Shown here one piece after another: positions 47,865 through 59,466 of a stretch of DNA of 64,000 bases (its first letter is position 1; every line of letters begins with the position of its first letter). This DNA comes from Bryum argenteum (lineage: Eukaryota > Streptophyta > Bryopsida > Bryales > Bryaceae), in the NCBI GenBank assembly GCA_037043015.1, contig CM073331.1, positions 5,901,305-5,965,304 on the forward strand. The letters are read 5' to 3'. Position numbers and translations under genes: made by a program. The notes beneath the pieces were generated by a model, which was not told the DNA's origin, did no database searches, and was given only the letters and a program-made list of their open reading frames with translations.

Positions 47865-49275
47865 CAATAGAATGTATAATATTCTCGGTATAATCAGAGC
47901 CTTTTCTGGTTGGATTTGTGACAATATTTGTGACGGATTGACCAGTGGACTTCTCCACCGTAGTGTAAACTGACCCTTGCTGTAATTCTCTTAAATAATG
48001 TGATGTTTTGGGGAGTAATATTAGTGTAGTAAGGAAGATAGATCAATGACAATACCTAGAATATCATAAGAATTTGTTATTACATGGTAATGATAGCCCT
48101 AATATTCGTAATTATTAGCTCATACTTAATTTGTATTATTTATTTTCTTCCCTTTCTAGTCTCCTTTCTATGTGAGGTATATGCTATTGATCTCGGGCAG
48201 TTTACACATCAAGCTCTGATATATTTGTTTTTATGATGAATATTTGTTCATATTATGATGTTTACTCCAACATCCACTACTCATGAGCTTATGAAGCTTA
48301 TATCCCATTTTATAAGGGCTTTGTTTTGTTCAAATTTAAAAAATGAAATTTACTTGTTCAAAAGCCATGTCATAATTTTAATATCTATTCTACATCATAT
48401 GAAAGCATACGGTTGTTTCTACTTTATGAGTCTTTACAAATTACCCAAATATCAGCGATTTAAAAAGCTTCAAAGAGGCCAGTGAGAGTTCCTCTTTCCC
48501 TTTTGTGGCCACCATCACTTCTCCTCCACTAAACCCAACTTGGATGGTGTGGGGCCCATCCGGGGGATGAATGAGCTCATATTCCAACCTGGATGAACGC
48601 CCATATTCGTCCACCCTCCTCTGCGAGAACCTTCGAAGGATGATCCTCATCCTGATCTCATCCAGTAATGTCATCCACATATGCATCGAATGAATGATTT
48701 CATATCTCAGAGCTGGTGACACGGTGGACGAACGAACACTATCATCCATCCATATCTTCGTCATCGTTGTCTTCGTAAGCCTTGGTGAGGAAGTGCGCCT
48801 CGGTGGCTATGGCGATGGCATTAGGAAGCCAGGTTTCTACATCGTTCTCCGCATTTTTTCCACCGCATTCCTTGCGGTTGCCATCTAACCGCCCCTTCTC
48901 ATCCTTAAACGCCTTTCTGCTCGTGCGGCCTCGCCTCGCCACTCGCGATTGAGAGAATTTCGAGCCAATTTGGTCCAGGTTTTGCATTCCGGAGCTTCAG
49001 ATTCCCCGTGGTGGCTGTGTCTCTAATTTTTGTCAAGAGTTTAGCTCGAACTCCGTATCTTTTTTGCCGGATATCGTGAGTGGCAGGATTTGAGGAATTG
49101 AAGATCCTCAGGGTTTCCTTCTTTATCCTCAATTTAGAGATTGAGAAGTTTTGGTGTAGTTAGTTTCTCTGTGAGGTTGGATGATGGTGCATGCGGTTAG
49201 GGTATTTTGTTATCTTTGGCTTCTTTGCTGACGGAGCTTGTGAACGGAAAGAGCGGAGTGCTTAGGATTGCTAGT
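47865..49275 (+). promoter_or_regulatory. Intergenic region and promoter/leader of EXECUTER
   Basis: 48,480-49,275 is richer in G+C than the DNA to its left and directly precedes the EXECUTER start, so it is the likely promoter and leader. A minus-strand frame at 48742-48987, with an ATG and an acidic end (EDNDDEDMDG), might be a small divergent gene but has no family support. Confidence 0.4.
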
Positions 49276-52200
49276 ATGAGGGCGGTTGGTGCTGCGGTGG
49301 CAGCTCCACTTCGTGTGGACACTCTCGCTTCCACACAAATAGTTAGTCGCACGAACTTTCTTAATGCCTCAGGATGTCTCGCCACACAGCCTGTGGCAGG
49401 GGCTACGTGCAGCAGCTTTCACAGAGTTGTGAAAGCTTTGGATACGGGACGTCAGAACAGTATCGGCCTTAGGTTTCGTCCAGGCTCATTTGCCTGCCGG
49501 TGCTCGAATTCCGAAGATGCGAGCAACTTGCCACGGGAGAGTCAAGGATTAAGGAATGAGCACAGTGATGGAGAAAATCAGGATGACGAAGCCGGGCCTT
49601 CGTCAGTTTGGGATTTACCGTCTCGACACAAGCAGATGCAGGTGTGTTTTCTTGTCTTACTTGCTCGTCCAAATTGTTCACTTCGTTTTGTGGCCGGATA
49701 ATGTTAGAATTTGACTTACGTGTGAAGAACCGATTCTGGTTGGCTATGGATTGTGAAATGCGGTGAATAGGCTTTTCGGTGCTAATGTAGTTGAACGAGG
49801 ATAGATTTTTGGATTGGTGCAACTCGTGATCAGCTTTTTTTATAACGAACGGTGGCATTGTTCTTTCAACATCCGTTCCTTTTCTTGATAGAAGAAATTC
49901 ATCGGTTCAGCTGTGCTGCAAGTAACACACATGTCATTTGACTTCCGTGCATCTTCCAATGCGAAAATGAAAGCTGAATTGAAGGTTTTCTTGGCATTTG
50001 AGGATTTAGAGATCGAGTTCTGAGGGGCTGAATGTATTTGGCCTCTGTCATTTTGTGCCCCATCGTAGGGGATAGAGCATCAGACGATGACGATGATGTT
50101 CTTGTGCTTTTTAATTTCGCTTTGTAGTTCGTAAAAGCCTGAATTGCAGGCGGAGCCTTGAGGTTTGAGTAGTTTCAGTAGTGCACAGCGTAAATTGTGA
50201 GGTCCGGCATGAGCGCAGGCTGCGGCTGCCAAAATGGGAGACCCACTGCGTGACATGGTTAGCAATGCTAGCAAGAAACTGCAAGGCTACTTGGAAAATT
50301 ACAATCAGATCAAGATGAAGGAGGAAGTTGATGATAAGCTCGTGCCTGAGCAGGAGACAGAGCAGGAGAGCCAGTGGGCGAGATGGCAGAAAGTGTTTGC
50401 TGAAGTCGAAGCGAGTGAAACTGAAAGCAATTATTTGAAGGTAAGGACTATGTTCTTTTTCATGAATCTTGCTAACGAACTTCACTTTTCATGTTACCGT
50501 CGGATCTGTATATGGTCAGTTCAATTTGATTCTGGACTTACAATTGTTGTCTCTCTAGGCTCAAATTGAGGAAGCTGTTGAGAAGGAGAATTTTGCAGAA
50601 GCTGCAAAGCTGAAGGTCCAACTTGATAGTGTGACAAAGAATGATTTTGTTGCAGAGGTCACTACTGAATTGAAGGTATCGACCTAATCTGGCAATCTCT
50701 CTCAACGGGTTATTATTACATTGGATTTTTAGCTGTTGACCTTCACTGTAGTCGCTTCACAGATAGTTGCACAGCAATCTTTCTCGCTTTCATGGGAAAG
50801 AGAACCGATCGCCTAATAAAATACGCGAAATCGATTTGTTCACTATTGGTTTTTGCGTACATCAGGAAGCTTTGGCCGAGGAACGCTACAGTGATGCTGC
50901 CTTTTTCAGAGACAATGCAGGTGCTGGACTGGTAAGTGTTTGATGTCTTCATCGTGCGCTATTTTGAATATCGTTACGTGTTAGTTTATTACCGATGAAT
51001 CAAAGAGGTTCTCATCGAAATTCATATCGGAGGTCTTTATTTAGGTCATCTTCTCACGAGTCCCGATATGACATAATTCAAACGCCAGTCTATGTTCCGC
51101 ATCTCATTTGGCTGCTATCTTGTGTTCGGAAATCATCAGGTCGGTTGGTGGGTGGGTCTTGCGGAAGGAGGAAATGATCCTTATGGTCGAATCATTAACA
51201 TATATGCATCGCATGGAAGATTCGTTGCAAAAGGCTACAGTGCAAGGTTTGACTAAGGATCTGTTTGTTTGATCTCTTTCCGAGTGCAGCAGGAAGCAGT
51301 TCTACACGAAGGTTGTTCATGTTTATCTCATGAGAAACACGGTTGTTCAACTTCTTGCAGGCAATTGGCGACTGCTGCAGCTGGTGTTCCTTTATTTGAG
51401 ATATTTGTCACAAAGAATGGAGAACGAGATTATGAGCAGCAGGTGATATTCGAGCTTGAGTATTATTTCATTATTTTATACCCTCCTTAGCATAATGCCA
51501 TAACCGGGTATACATATCTGATCAAACTACTTGGCTAGGGAATTAAATCGCGTTCACCTTTGTGGTTGGTCTGCATTGTGATTCCAATGTGTATTTTCTC
51601 AACAGGCTGTTTACCTGCAACGAGATACGGCTGTGGCAACAAGGTCTTCGACCAAAGTTGTCGACACAAACATCTTGGATGTCGAGAACTCTATTAGAGA
51701 CGACGATTCTAATGAAACGGAGAAAGAACAGTCAGGGGATAGTTCAGATAACGGAAAGGGAAAAGCTGGGGATGCTGCCATGTTGGAGGAGCCTTTAAGT
51801 AAGATCATGAGTTTTTTGAAGGACCGCATGCCGGATGTGAAGCTGCAAGTCTTCAAGGTAGTCACTCTGCCTGTGATTTGAAATACCTCTGAACGCCGTT
51901 TAGATATTTTTAATTTTTAGGTTGAAACCTTTTTCGGAAATGTCGAGTCTATCACCTTCTGATTTTCAAGCTTGCTGTTTACCAGGTCATTGCTCCGGAA
52001 GGCGCGGAGGCTGAGATACCTAAGATAGTAGAGCAACTGATGGAACAGGAGGAAAGGGGCAGTAATACGGACCAGGAAATACCGGGGGCTAGCTCCAGCA
52101 GTAGCAAGAGCAATAGTGGTGGTGAAAAGAAGGGATTAGGGAGCAAGTTCCCTCTTGATGGCAAAATGCCGGTTGGAGGCATCGGTGACGTCGAGAAGGA

Positions 52201-53766
52201 GTCACCTGTCAGGTTAGTAGTAGGGGGAGTGTTACAGACTAACATAGACTCAGAGCCTCATAAGCTTCCTGTGCGAGTTCCAGCTAGAATCGAACATCAA
52301 GGACGGAACTCTTTCACTTTCCACATTGAGGATCCAGGTAGTGCGTCAGCTGGAGCTGCCACATCCAAAGAATTAGCGCCATCGTGGAAAGTGGCTACCA
52401 TTGCAACTCAAGCTTCAGCAGATCTGATGCCAGATGATGTCGCCAAGGTTCTTTGGAATGTCGAGAAGGTGCCTGTGAAGGTCAGTTAACCAATGTGTTG
52501 CCATTCCATGGGTGTTACAATGCTCTTTGTAGAATACTTCGCTGAGATATCTGTTCCGCTACCATTGATATCACTTTTTAAGAATGCATCATCCTTCGCC
52601 TGAAGTATGGTTCTTACTTTTAGTCGTCTTATGCGCAGGTGTCGAAGGAGATGGGGGAGATAATCAGGCTTGCTGTCAGCCAAGCTCAAAGACGGCGCGG
52701 CTTGTTTACCAGCACCAATTTTCGCCGGATAAATGTGTCTGAGAGTAGCACAGATCCCCTTTGTGGTCCGTTCCATTCCATTCACATTCTGTTTTGTTGC
52801 ATTCTCTTACTTTTCATGTACGTTCCGTTCGTGTAGAGCACTATTCAGGTGAAATTCTGTGCATGCAGGACTTTATATTGGTGCATTCGGACCTTATACT
52901 TCCGAAGTGGTGCAACTACGAAGAAAGTATGGTCATTGGGAAAGCGAGGACCCTAGCTCCGGTGAGCAAAAGCTAGAGTTCTTCGAATATGTAGAAGCAG
53001 TGAAGTTGACCGGTGATCTGAACGTTCCTGCCGGCCAGGTATGCTATCGCTTGAATCAGAGCCTTCCACCATGTCACTTGACGACAATGCAGCCAACAGC
53101 AGTTTTTGCAACATATTGGTGCATGGATGTAAACATCGTTGTCTAGGCAGGAGTATTTGTCATTGCCGGCCTATATGTGGCTATGGTACTTTCGTAACGC
53201 TAATGAACAACTTGATCTTGCTTGGCAACAGGTGACGTTCAGGGCTAGAACAGGACGAGAGAGTCGGCTGTCTCACCGTGGAGCGTATCCTGAGGAACTT
53301 GGAGTGGTAAAATTCACTCATTGAAAGGTCTTCCGTTGTGATTATAGTGATAGCTCGCTCGGTATGCAGAATAGCACGGTCTCATTTCTACCGTATTTGC
53401 GACACGGTGATTGTTCTTGGTGTATGGATGCCAGTTTCTTGAGTAGGTCATAATGTTTACATCTCTCTTTGGATCCCGCAGGTAACAAGGTACAAAGGGC
53501 AAGGGAGGTTAGCTGAACCTGGTTTCCGCAATCCGCAATGGATAGATGGTGAACTTGTGCTCCTTGACGGAAAGGTTCGTTTTACTGGCTGCTCGTCAAT
53601 TATTCTAGTTATCTATATTCAATCTCGTTGACTAGAGATTGACACAAATGGATGCAATGTGCAGGGTGGAGGTCATACAAATGGCGCAGCACTTGGCTTT
53701 GTGTACTCAGTCCCTGAACGTCATTTTCTTGTGCTTTTCAAGAGATTGAACTTGAGCGTAGATTAG
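49276..53766 (+). CDS. EX: EXECUTER, plastid singlet-oxygen signalling protein
   Basis: Thirteen exons: 49276-49641, 50219-50440, 50559-50675, 50866-50931, 51140-51246, 51361-51442, 51606-51857, 51986-52480, 52639-52765, 52869-53038, 53151-53306, 53482-53574, 53665-53766; 784 aa, all in frame. The first 80 residues are Ala/Ser/Arg-rich like a plastid transit peptide. A UVR domain lies at about 194-228 ([20 protein letters not shown]). Then come the EX-specific [18 protein letters not shown], a low-complexity acidic middle, and the C-terminal DUF3506 region ([71 protein letters not shown]). EXECUTER proteins sit on thylakoid grana margins and relay singlet-oxygen signals to the nucleus. EX1 or EX2 identity cannot be assigned. 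The start is the first in-frame ATG. Confidence 0.9.
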
Positions 53767-54769
53767 GACTATGAATTGCCCATATTCGCTTATTGCGACT
53801 GCAGGGAGCATGTAAAAGCGGATGAGCTTAGTGTTGAACTACTAGCTTAGCTCAGGTGTCATTGTAGTAATGCTTGAGGCCTCAAACGGAGGTTTTATCA
53901 TGAAAGCGTTTCTGACCTCAGAATTTGTATATTGTCATATTTAGCTGAAGCAGGTTTCTTTCTCATTTTCATCGATGATCTTTCTTCGCAGTTCATCGAT
54001 TGAGCTGCATCCTTCTTTTGTGAGTCTGTCAATGTAATTCCAGAGAGTAGATTGAAATTTTTTTACCTCTTTCTAGGGAGGAAGGGAGTGTCTTGGTTTT
54101 TAACCCGCTATAGGTGAAGTTTCCTTTGATAGAACTATCATCAATCATTTTTGGATGCTTCTCAGTCACTCTCAATCGCAGTGCCATGCAAAGAGTCAAC
54201 CAATTTCAAATGCTATGAACTCCAACATCACTTTTTAGATGTCATTCTCAACCAGTATGGAAGAATTCCGGTGGACAGTGATGTCAGGGGGGCTGACGAG
54301 TGCCTCGAAACCCTAATCATAGACTCCAGTTTTGAAACATCAAATAGAAAATAAGTTTCAATCTGTTCTGTATCAAACATAAACATCCCGCACAACAAAT
54401 TTTGACTACAAACCATTTGTGTGCTTCTATGAGACGTTGTACACACATGCTGACATATACGTCAGTTAACTACAGACTACATAACCAGATTATTTTTTTT
54501 CAGATGAGAATGCGATCGACTATCAAGCTGATGTTTATTACTTCTGACCCATATCGAATAGTTTTCATCAATAAAATGAGTTAGAGGGTGATTGGCAACG
54601 TCCCTGAGCATACATACTACTTACAACCCATAATACAACGTGCAAAAAAACTGAACTGAACTGCTCTGATTAATGAAAGCCAAAGCTGCTGCTGCTGGAT
54701 CATCATCAGTATCTCCAACTCCATTTGTTTACACTGCAAGCCAAAAAACTGCGATGGGAGCACACACCA
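53767..54769. other. Convergent 3' regions of EXECUTER and the B3 factor
   Basis: Untranslated DNA between two converging genes. No additional gene or element is recognised. Confidence 0.5.
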
Positions 54770-57067
54770 TCAGTTCATGAATTCATCAAAGGCGTCCATG
54801 TAGCGTTCCTTGACGATGCCCATCGACAGCGTGGAAAGCATGGGATCGAAACCCCAATCCTGCACTGGTGGTTTATAAAACGAAGGAAACCCCATTTGTT
54901 GCGAGAGGCAGCTTAAGCTTCCATCTTGAGGATATTTTCCGTCGTTCACTTCACTTGACTTGGAGTAATTTGCAAACGGTTGTTCACTTTCACCTACCAC
55001 AATCTGTACCAGAAAGGAGGTTTTGAGTTAATCGATGATATAATCGATTAACACAATTGGGATTCTACTGTATGATGCTTGGAGATACCTGTTGTGCTGT
55101 CGTTGTTGACGGCATCAGAGCAGTTGTGTTGGCCATCGTTTCAGTCATCGTTGTTGTATTTGCTTCCTTCGAAGCAGGTCCTCTCGCAGGTATTTTCCCA
55201 TTTGCTGGAACTTTCTGACCTCGGATCACCTGCAAAATATGAAAGTATGTCGCCATCCGAACTATTGTCCACTTCGTGACAAAGAGAAACATGCTGTGTG
55301 ATGAAATGAAGCACTTACGAAGCCGCCTCCTTCATTCCGGTAGCAGAGTAATAGGTCTCCCTCTTGAAGATGATGGAAGCTCACAAAATCCCCTGTGTCA
55401 TTCACGATTTCAGTCCTTCAGATATTGCACGAACAGAGGAGAGTGCTGAATAATGAGACGGTGACAGGTACAATAGACGCTGAAAAGGTGCACAGGTTAG
55501 AATTACCAATATTCTCCAGAAGATACATTCGGCTTTTGTTGTTCGGCCAAAACCTACAGGAACGCGCCGATCAATGTCAACAAGCTCGAGGACATCGCAT
55601 GCCATAGGTTTTATGTGCATGCACTTCACATTCAACTAACCTGTAACGGGCCGTCCAGAATCTGCCACTGCAACGGTAATCCTCTAACGATATCATCATT
55701 CCTTCCCTCATCATCAAGAAAGGAAGATGTCGTTCAGCATCTTTCTGCGGAAACCAAATCATCGACTCATCAATGTCATAAGCCGCCACATCTTACAGCA
55801 GTGATATTCCTTGTTGCTGCATGCAAGTCCTAGCTTTCAGAGCTCTCAGTCGGCACTCAGAAACACGAGTACTGCCATAACAGATCATGGTCACTAACCT
55901 TGGGCAAAACGATTCGACCCAAGCTGCTCACATCACTGGCGCGTAACTCTTTCTGGAACAGGTATTCATACGCCTGCATAAAACATTCATCGTCAGAGAT
56001 TGCTCGCATGTCGGGCGTACAATCATGGCGGAGAAAGCTCACAAATCGAGTGAAGGGCTAGATCGATTCTTTCAACTTACTTTGCCGTTTTCAGTGCACA
56101 CTTTGGGTTCACTGAAGTCTACATGACCGGAGGAGAACCGCCATTTATTCTTACATCTGCTCATAGTCTGGGGTCGCTGCACCTTGGTTTGGCCTCTCTG
56201 GCGCACCATGTGCGACTTCCGGAGCGCTCTAGTGTACGCCCCACCATGGTTCACGCTCTCGTATGCAACTGCAAGGGCGGACAATTTCACGTCATTTCAA
56301 TGCCGAAGCACGGGTGCGAGGACCAAGCCAAGAAAACCCAAAATGAACCTTCCAAGATCGACCCGAGACCATGACACTAAACCGCTTTCAGACACTGTAA
56401 CTAGCTCGTTGGATATGTTTCAAGGTGTTACATTCAACGAAAGAAACCCGAAATAAGTGCTGATCAAACTTACCACGAGGACTCATCTGCCCGTCGACGC
56501 TCCAAACACTACTGTTGTCGTAAGGAATTTCACTGTTGCTGTAAAGCCCGGGGAGATGGCGTTTCGTCAAGGGCGGCATGCCTAGATCAACAATCCCTTG
56601 CGTGATAGTGGCCGTCACATCCTCGTCCGCGGACCCCGAGCTGGCCCACCTGTTCACATGCTCCATGAGCACCTGTAGCCCCTGGATACCACCACCCAGC
56701 TTGGCTACGGCACAATCCAGCGTGCTCTCACGCACTTTCACCTCGCGCAGAATATCGCTGAAGCTTCTCTTGCCACATGCCTTGAGTGGCATGAAAGAAC
56801 TTGTAGCACTACTTGAGAATGTGTCACTCCCCGGGACATCCCACAATGGCAATTCCTCACAATAACACCCATCCTCTACTTCGTGCTCCACGCTTCCAAT
56901 GTCACCCACTTTCCACAATGCATCACCCACTGACCACACCAAAGATTCTTAGCTTCCACATCATATTCTCAAGCAACAGTAAACATAGAGAACCAAGAAA
57001 CATGAAACCCACCTGAGGAGAAGTCTTCCAACTCGCGCAGAAGCTCGTCGCTGGCAATAGTATTCAT
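54770..57067 (-). CDS. B3-domain transcription factor, ABI3/FUS3/LEC2 class
   Basis: Nine minus-strand exons: 57013-57067, 56474-56929, 56081-56268, 55899-55973, 55641-55744, 55509-55555, 55319-55392, 55089-55229, 54770-55003; 457 aa, all in frame. The B3 domain at about 234-340 reads LFQKELRASDVSSLGRIVLP, KDAERHLPFLMMREG, FWPNNKSRMYLLENIGDFV, HHLQEGDLLLCYRN, IRGQKV, the signature of the ABI3/FUS3/LEC2 group that binds RY motifs (CATGCA). A basic patch before it (LRKSHMVRQRG, about 186-196) resembles the ABI3 B2 region, and the N-terminus is acidic. Seed plants use these factors for maturation and ABA responses; in mosses ABI3 acts in desiccation tolerance. At 457 aa it is shorter than ABI3 and closer to FUS3/LEC2. 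Which subgroup is unresolved. Confidence 0.88.
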
Positions 57068-57115
57068 GATCGTTAACACAGCTGTGAAAGCGGATCGATT
57101 TAAATTTTAAAGGGT

Positions 57116-57141
57116 TGAGAGAGAGAGAGAGAGAGGGGGGA
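57116..57141. promoter_or_regulatory. (GA/CT)n tract in the leader or promoter of the B3 factor
   Basis: A GA run followed by GGGG lies about 50-75 nt upstream of the start codon, CT-rich in the gene's sense. GA/CT repeats bind BPC (GAGA-binding) proteins, which regulate LEC2 and FUS3 in Arabidopsis. A role here is only inference. Confidence 0.45.
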
Positions 57142-57488
57142 GGATTAAGGGAGGACGCCCAAGCAGGCAGCTGAGAGGCACAAGATCCAAGTTACCATCT
57201 CGGAGGGAGAATGAGAAGAAAGCGGGACATGAGAACAAGGGTGGAGATGATGGAGGGGGGAGTGAGGGCGGCCATGGAGTATAGAAGTAAGAGGTACAGG
57301 CCTGGCCTGATGAAGCCCTAAAGGACCTGTCCTGGTAGGAGCCTGGTGTAGCAATGGGATCGGCCGTGAAAGCTGGCGAGGAAGGGCATGCAACTCCAGG
57401 AGCTTGCCAAGTGGGGAAGTTGCATGCCAAGCGAACCGTGGAATCTATCGGGGAGTAGGGGGACTATCAGGGTCTCTTTACTTCTCCC

Positions 57489-57722
57489 CTACGAGCGTGG
57501 CTCGGATGCCAGGCTCGGTGGGGATCAATTTTCTGGCCCTCCCCGTTTCCCCCATTTGGGACCATTTTTTGAAATTTTATTTGCAAAATTTGGGGCCTGC
57601 GGCCCTAATTTACCCTTAGAAGCCCCCTTCGTGTTCAAATGGGGCCTAAACAAATTTAAAAATAGGGGCAGATTTTACCCCACCCTCCCCACCCGAGCCT
57701 GGCATCCGAGCCACGCTCGTAG
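57489..57722. mobile_element. Fold-back element with 33-34-bp inverted ends
   Basis: CTACGAGCGTGGCTCGGATG then CCAGGCTCGGTGGGG on the left is mirrored by CCCCACCCGAGCCTGG then CATCCGAGCCACGCTCGTAG on the right, almost perfectly. No clear target duplication is visible, so the superfamily is open. GC-rich compared with its surroundings and overlapped by spurious frames. Confidence 0.7.
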
Positions 57723-58484
57723 AGGATATTTAGACACTCCCGGACTATCACGGCATTTGGTCCTATTAGCGGGCCCGACAAGGAGATCGTTTCCCCCCCG
57801 CTGCCCGCGCCCTTCCCATTGGCCTCATGGCCTGCCCGTGATGGACTGCATCATGGAGGGCAATGATGGCTGCAACCCCGCCCTGTCGTGACTTGCCCCT
57901 CTCAGTACTTGGGCCGTCTCAGAAGAATCACAGCGGTGCCACCCATTTGTTCTCTTTATTATCTCTACCAGTCTACCCCCTGGGAGAATGATATGGTAAG
58001 GTGTCTTATAATGGCGCAATTTTCAGCACAGAAAGTCTATAGGAATGTTGCCAGTGCAAGCAATTTTTGTGCATGGGGAAAATTAGTAGAAAACTAGAGC
58101 CATTTTTTGACTCTTCTACAGTAAGTAATGAATTTTTAAAGATGGAAATATAGGTGTTCTTAAAATGGTGCCCTAAAGTGACGCCCTATAATCGTTGCAG
58201 TGTGTACATGGTACTGTTGTATGGAGAAGTTATTATGTACGTGATAGTGAAGATTACTAGGGCTCAATTTTCGGCACTGCGCCATTTTTTGGCTGCTCTA
58301 CCATATATAGCAATGGTGCCCCGCAACGGTTTAAAAGCTCAAAGTCCAAAAGTCAAAAGTTATTCAATGAGGATATTTTTTTTGGGTTTTTGAGTTTTTA
58401 TGGGTTATAATTTATACTTTTATAGTATTATAAAATAGGATTAAAAAGGATAAGAGATTCTATAAAGATTATGAAAGAATATTT
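57723..58484. other. Intergenic stretch with weak repeats
   Basis: The phrase GCGCAATTTTCAGCAC near 58013 recurs as GGCTCAATTTTCGGCAC near 58260, each near a GCCATTTTTTG motif. No gene is recognised. Confidence 0.4.
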
Positions 58485-59466
58485 TTAACCCCTAAACGCC
58501 CGAGCCTATTTTTAGCAGAAAAGCACATTTCCATAGAAATCGTCATAAATGAAAATCAAGAGAAGCTATTAAGATCTCAACCTTACAAACTTGTAATAGA
58601 CTTATCGAAGATCATGTGGACCAAAATTTGAGTCATGAGTCCTTATAGATCGCGAGATCATAACATATTAATATCAAAAACAAACTGCAAAATTTCATCA
58701 TTTTCACTTTGAGGTGGAAATGCTACCAATATACCTATTGCAATGAAAAAATCACCAACTAGAAAGATGTTCACCTTCATCTTAATAAGTCCTTTACCCA
58801 ACAAAAATTCATCAAAAAAATTTCTTGGCTCAAATAAAAGCCATGCAATGGTAAAAACTACCGAACATTTTACAAAGGAAAAATAGTCCAAAACTAGACC
58901 CTTTGCATTCAATTTCATGCCTTATCTTCAAAACATCTTCGATCTTGTTAAGGTTTCTACCACTTAGACTAGACTCTAATTGGAGGCCATCCCAAAAAAT
59001 TAAGTTGAAATCCAACGGTGGATGAGGGAGATATAGCTCCTCAAATATCATCCATTTTCTCACTTTTTCTGTTGACAAAACATCATTGCAAATCCAATAG
59101 CAAAATCATTTGGATCAAAGAACTTCTCACTACAAAGTTGTTAAGAATCACCTTAAGATCATGATCATGAAAAAAAAAATCATGAAAAACTATTTTTAAT
59201 TTCACATAATTGGCTTGCAATGGTAATACATGCCCCATGCTTGGAAACCCAAAAACAAGAGCTGTCTTCACTAAAGTGCATTCCATTAATTCATACTTTA
59301 TTGTATGGGCTTGCAAATTGTACAACACAAACTAGACTTGATTTGGAACCTAACCCAAGTGATTTCATCCAAAACGGACCTCAGATGAAGAAGATATGGC
59401 TCTTCAAAGTTTCTGGATGTACATCCACAATGTCGTTTTTCGACATCGTGGGCGTTTAAGGGTTAA
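58485..59466. mobile_element. TTAA-bounded element, piggyBac-like, about 1 kb
   Basis: Ends TTAACCCCTAAACGCCC (left) and TTAACCCTTAAACGCCC (right, reverse complement), the same subfamily as 8018-8386 but longer. The interior is shared with 43390-43830. No transposase frame is seen. Confidence 0.6.

Noticed and set aside
57388-57891. Plus-strand frame of 167 codons
   Set aside because: It crosses both arms of the fold-back element and has no family similarity or splice context.
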